Below are positions 35,054 through 35,432 of a stretch of DNA of 35,432 nt, in pieces. This stretch comes from Betaproteobacteria bacterium. GTDB lineage: Bacteria; Pseudomonadota; Gammaproteobacteria; Burkholderiales; SG8-39. The stretch spans positions 1 to 35,432 of the forward strand of contig VBCM01000137.1 in the NCBI GenBank assembly GCA_005883675.1, read 5' to 3'. The first letter of the stretch is position 1. The number at the start of each line of letters is the position of its first letter. The position numbers and the translations under genes were made by a program. The notes under the pieces were generated by a model that was not told the origin of the DNA, did no database searches, and worked only from the letters and a program-made list of their open reading frames with translations.

Positions 35054-35432
35054 ATGGATAGCCCGCTCATACTGTCACTGGACGCGCACGGCGTCCCGCA
35101 TCGCTGGATCAGCTGGCAGCAGGCGTGCTTCTACTACGCGAAGAACCTGATCGCGTGGACGCTCGGCGACAGCACCTTCACTTACTACGGCGGCATCTGC
35201 CGCGCCACCGGCGAGCGCTCGAGCATCACCGCGCATTCGATCATCGCCATCAAGGGCAAGGCGCTGGCGGCGAAAGGCTTCAACCAGGTGCCGCCGCTCA
35301 ATAACCGCGAGCTCTTCCGCCGCGACCGCCACATGTGCGCCTACTGCGGCGGCGAGTTCAGCTACTTCCGCCTGACGCGCGATCACATCACGCCGCTCTC
35401 GCGCGGCGGGCGCGACATGTGGATGAACGTGG
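35054..35432 (+). CDS. HNH endonuclease, C-terminus cut by window edge
   Basis: MDSPLILSLDAHGVPHRWISWQQACFYYAKNLIAWTLG...LNNRELFRRDRHMCAYCGGEFSYFRLTRDHITPLSRGGRDMWMNV; HNH zinc-finger pattern. Confidence 0.88.
   Translation, partial: MDSPLILSLDAHGVPHRWISWQQACFYYAKNLIAWTLGDSTFTYYGGICRATGERSSITAHSIIAIKGKALAAKGFNQVPPLNNRELFRRDRHMCAYCGGEFSYFRLTRDHITPLSRGGRDMWMNV

Noticed and set aside
1-35432. CRISPR array, prophage, toxin-antitoxin or defence island
   Set aside because: No regular repeat-spacer structure and no phage, cas, restriction or TA-like gene sets recognised; the HNH gene alone is a common chromosomal gene.

Overview
This is a GC-rich chromosomal window that reads as a betaproteobacterium (Burkholderiales-like by gene content; this assignment is an inference). 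It is densely packed with catabolic and transport genes. I support about 40 protein-coding features and one tRNA-Arg(ACG). I see no rRNA, CRISPR array, prophage or intact transposon. Main contents in order: (1) a hydantoin/pyrimidine-type cluster (flavin reductase, Abm monooxygenase, carbon-nitrogen hydrolase, dihydropyrimidinase) interrupted by a class III cyclase with a C-terminal PilZ-like domain; (2) a di-heme oxidoreductase divergent from an 85-aa HTH-only LysR; (3) an M81/MlrC peptidase carrying an in-frame REP-like palindrome; (4) tRNA-Arg followed by a rhodanese/DsrE/rhodanese sulfur-relay set; (5) four orphan Bug/TctC solute receptors next to catabolic enzymes, with no TctA/TctB; (6) tandem paralogous ParA ATPases with no ParB; (7) a frameshifted alpha/beta hydrolase; (8) a RimK-type ATP-grasp gene next to a decayed C39-like cysteine peptidase, a DOMON-like protein and a DUF1343/NamZ muramidase; (9) an SDR (DenD-like), IlvD/Edd dehydratase and pyrophosphatase operon; (10) a TRAP transporter; (11) HU and an HNH nuclease at the right edge. 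The most system-like neighbourhoods are the RimK/C39-remnant/NamZ region, the ParA pair and the rhodanese/DsrE set. None is proven to be new. All family calls come from reading the translated sequence, with no database search.
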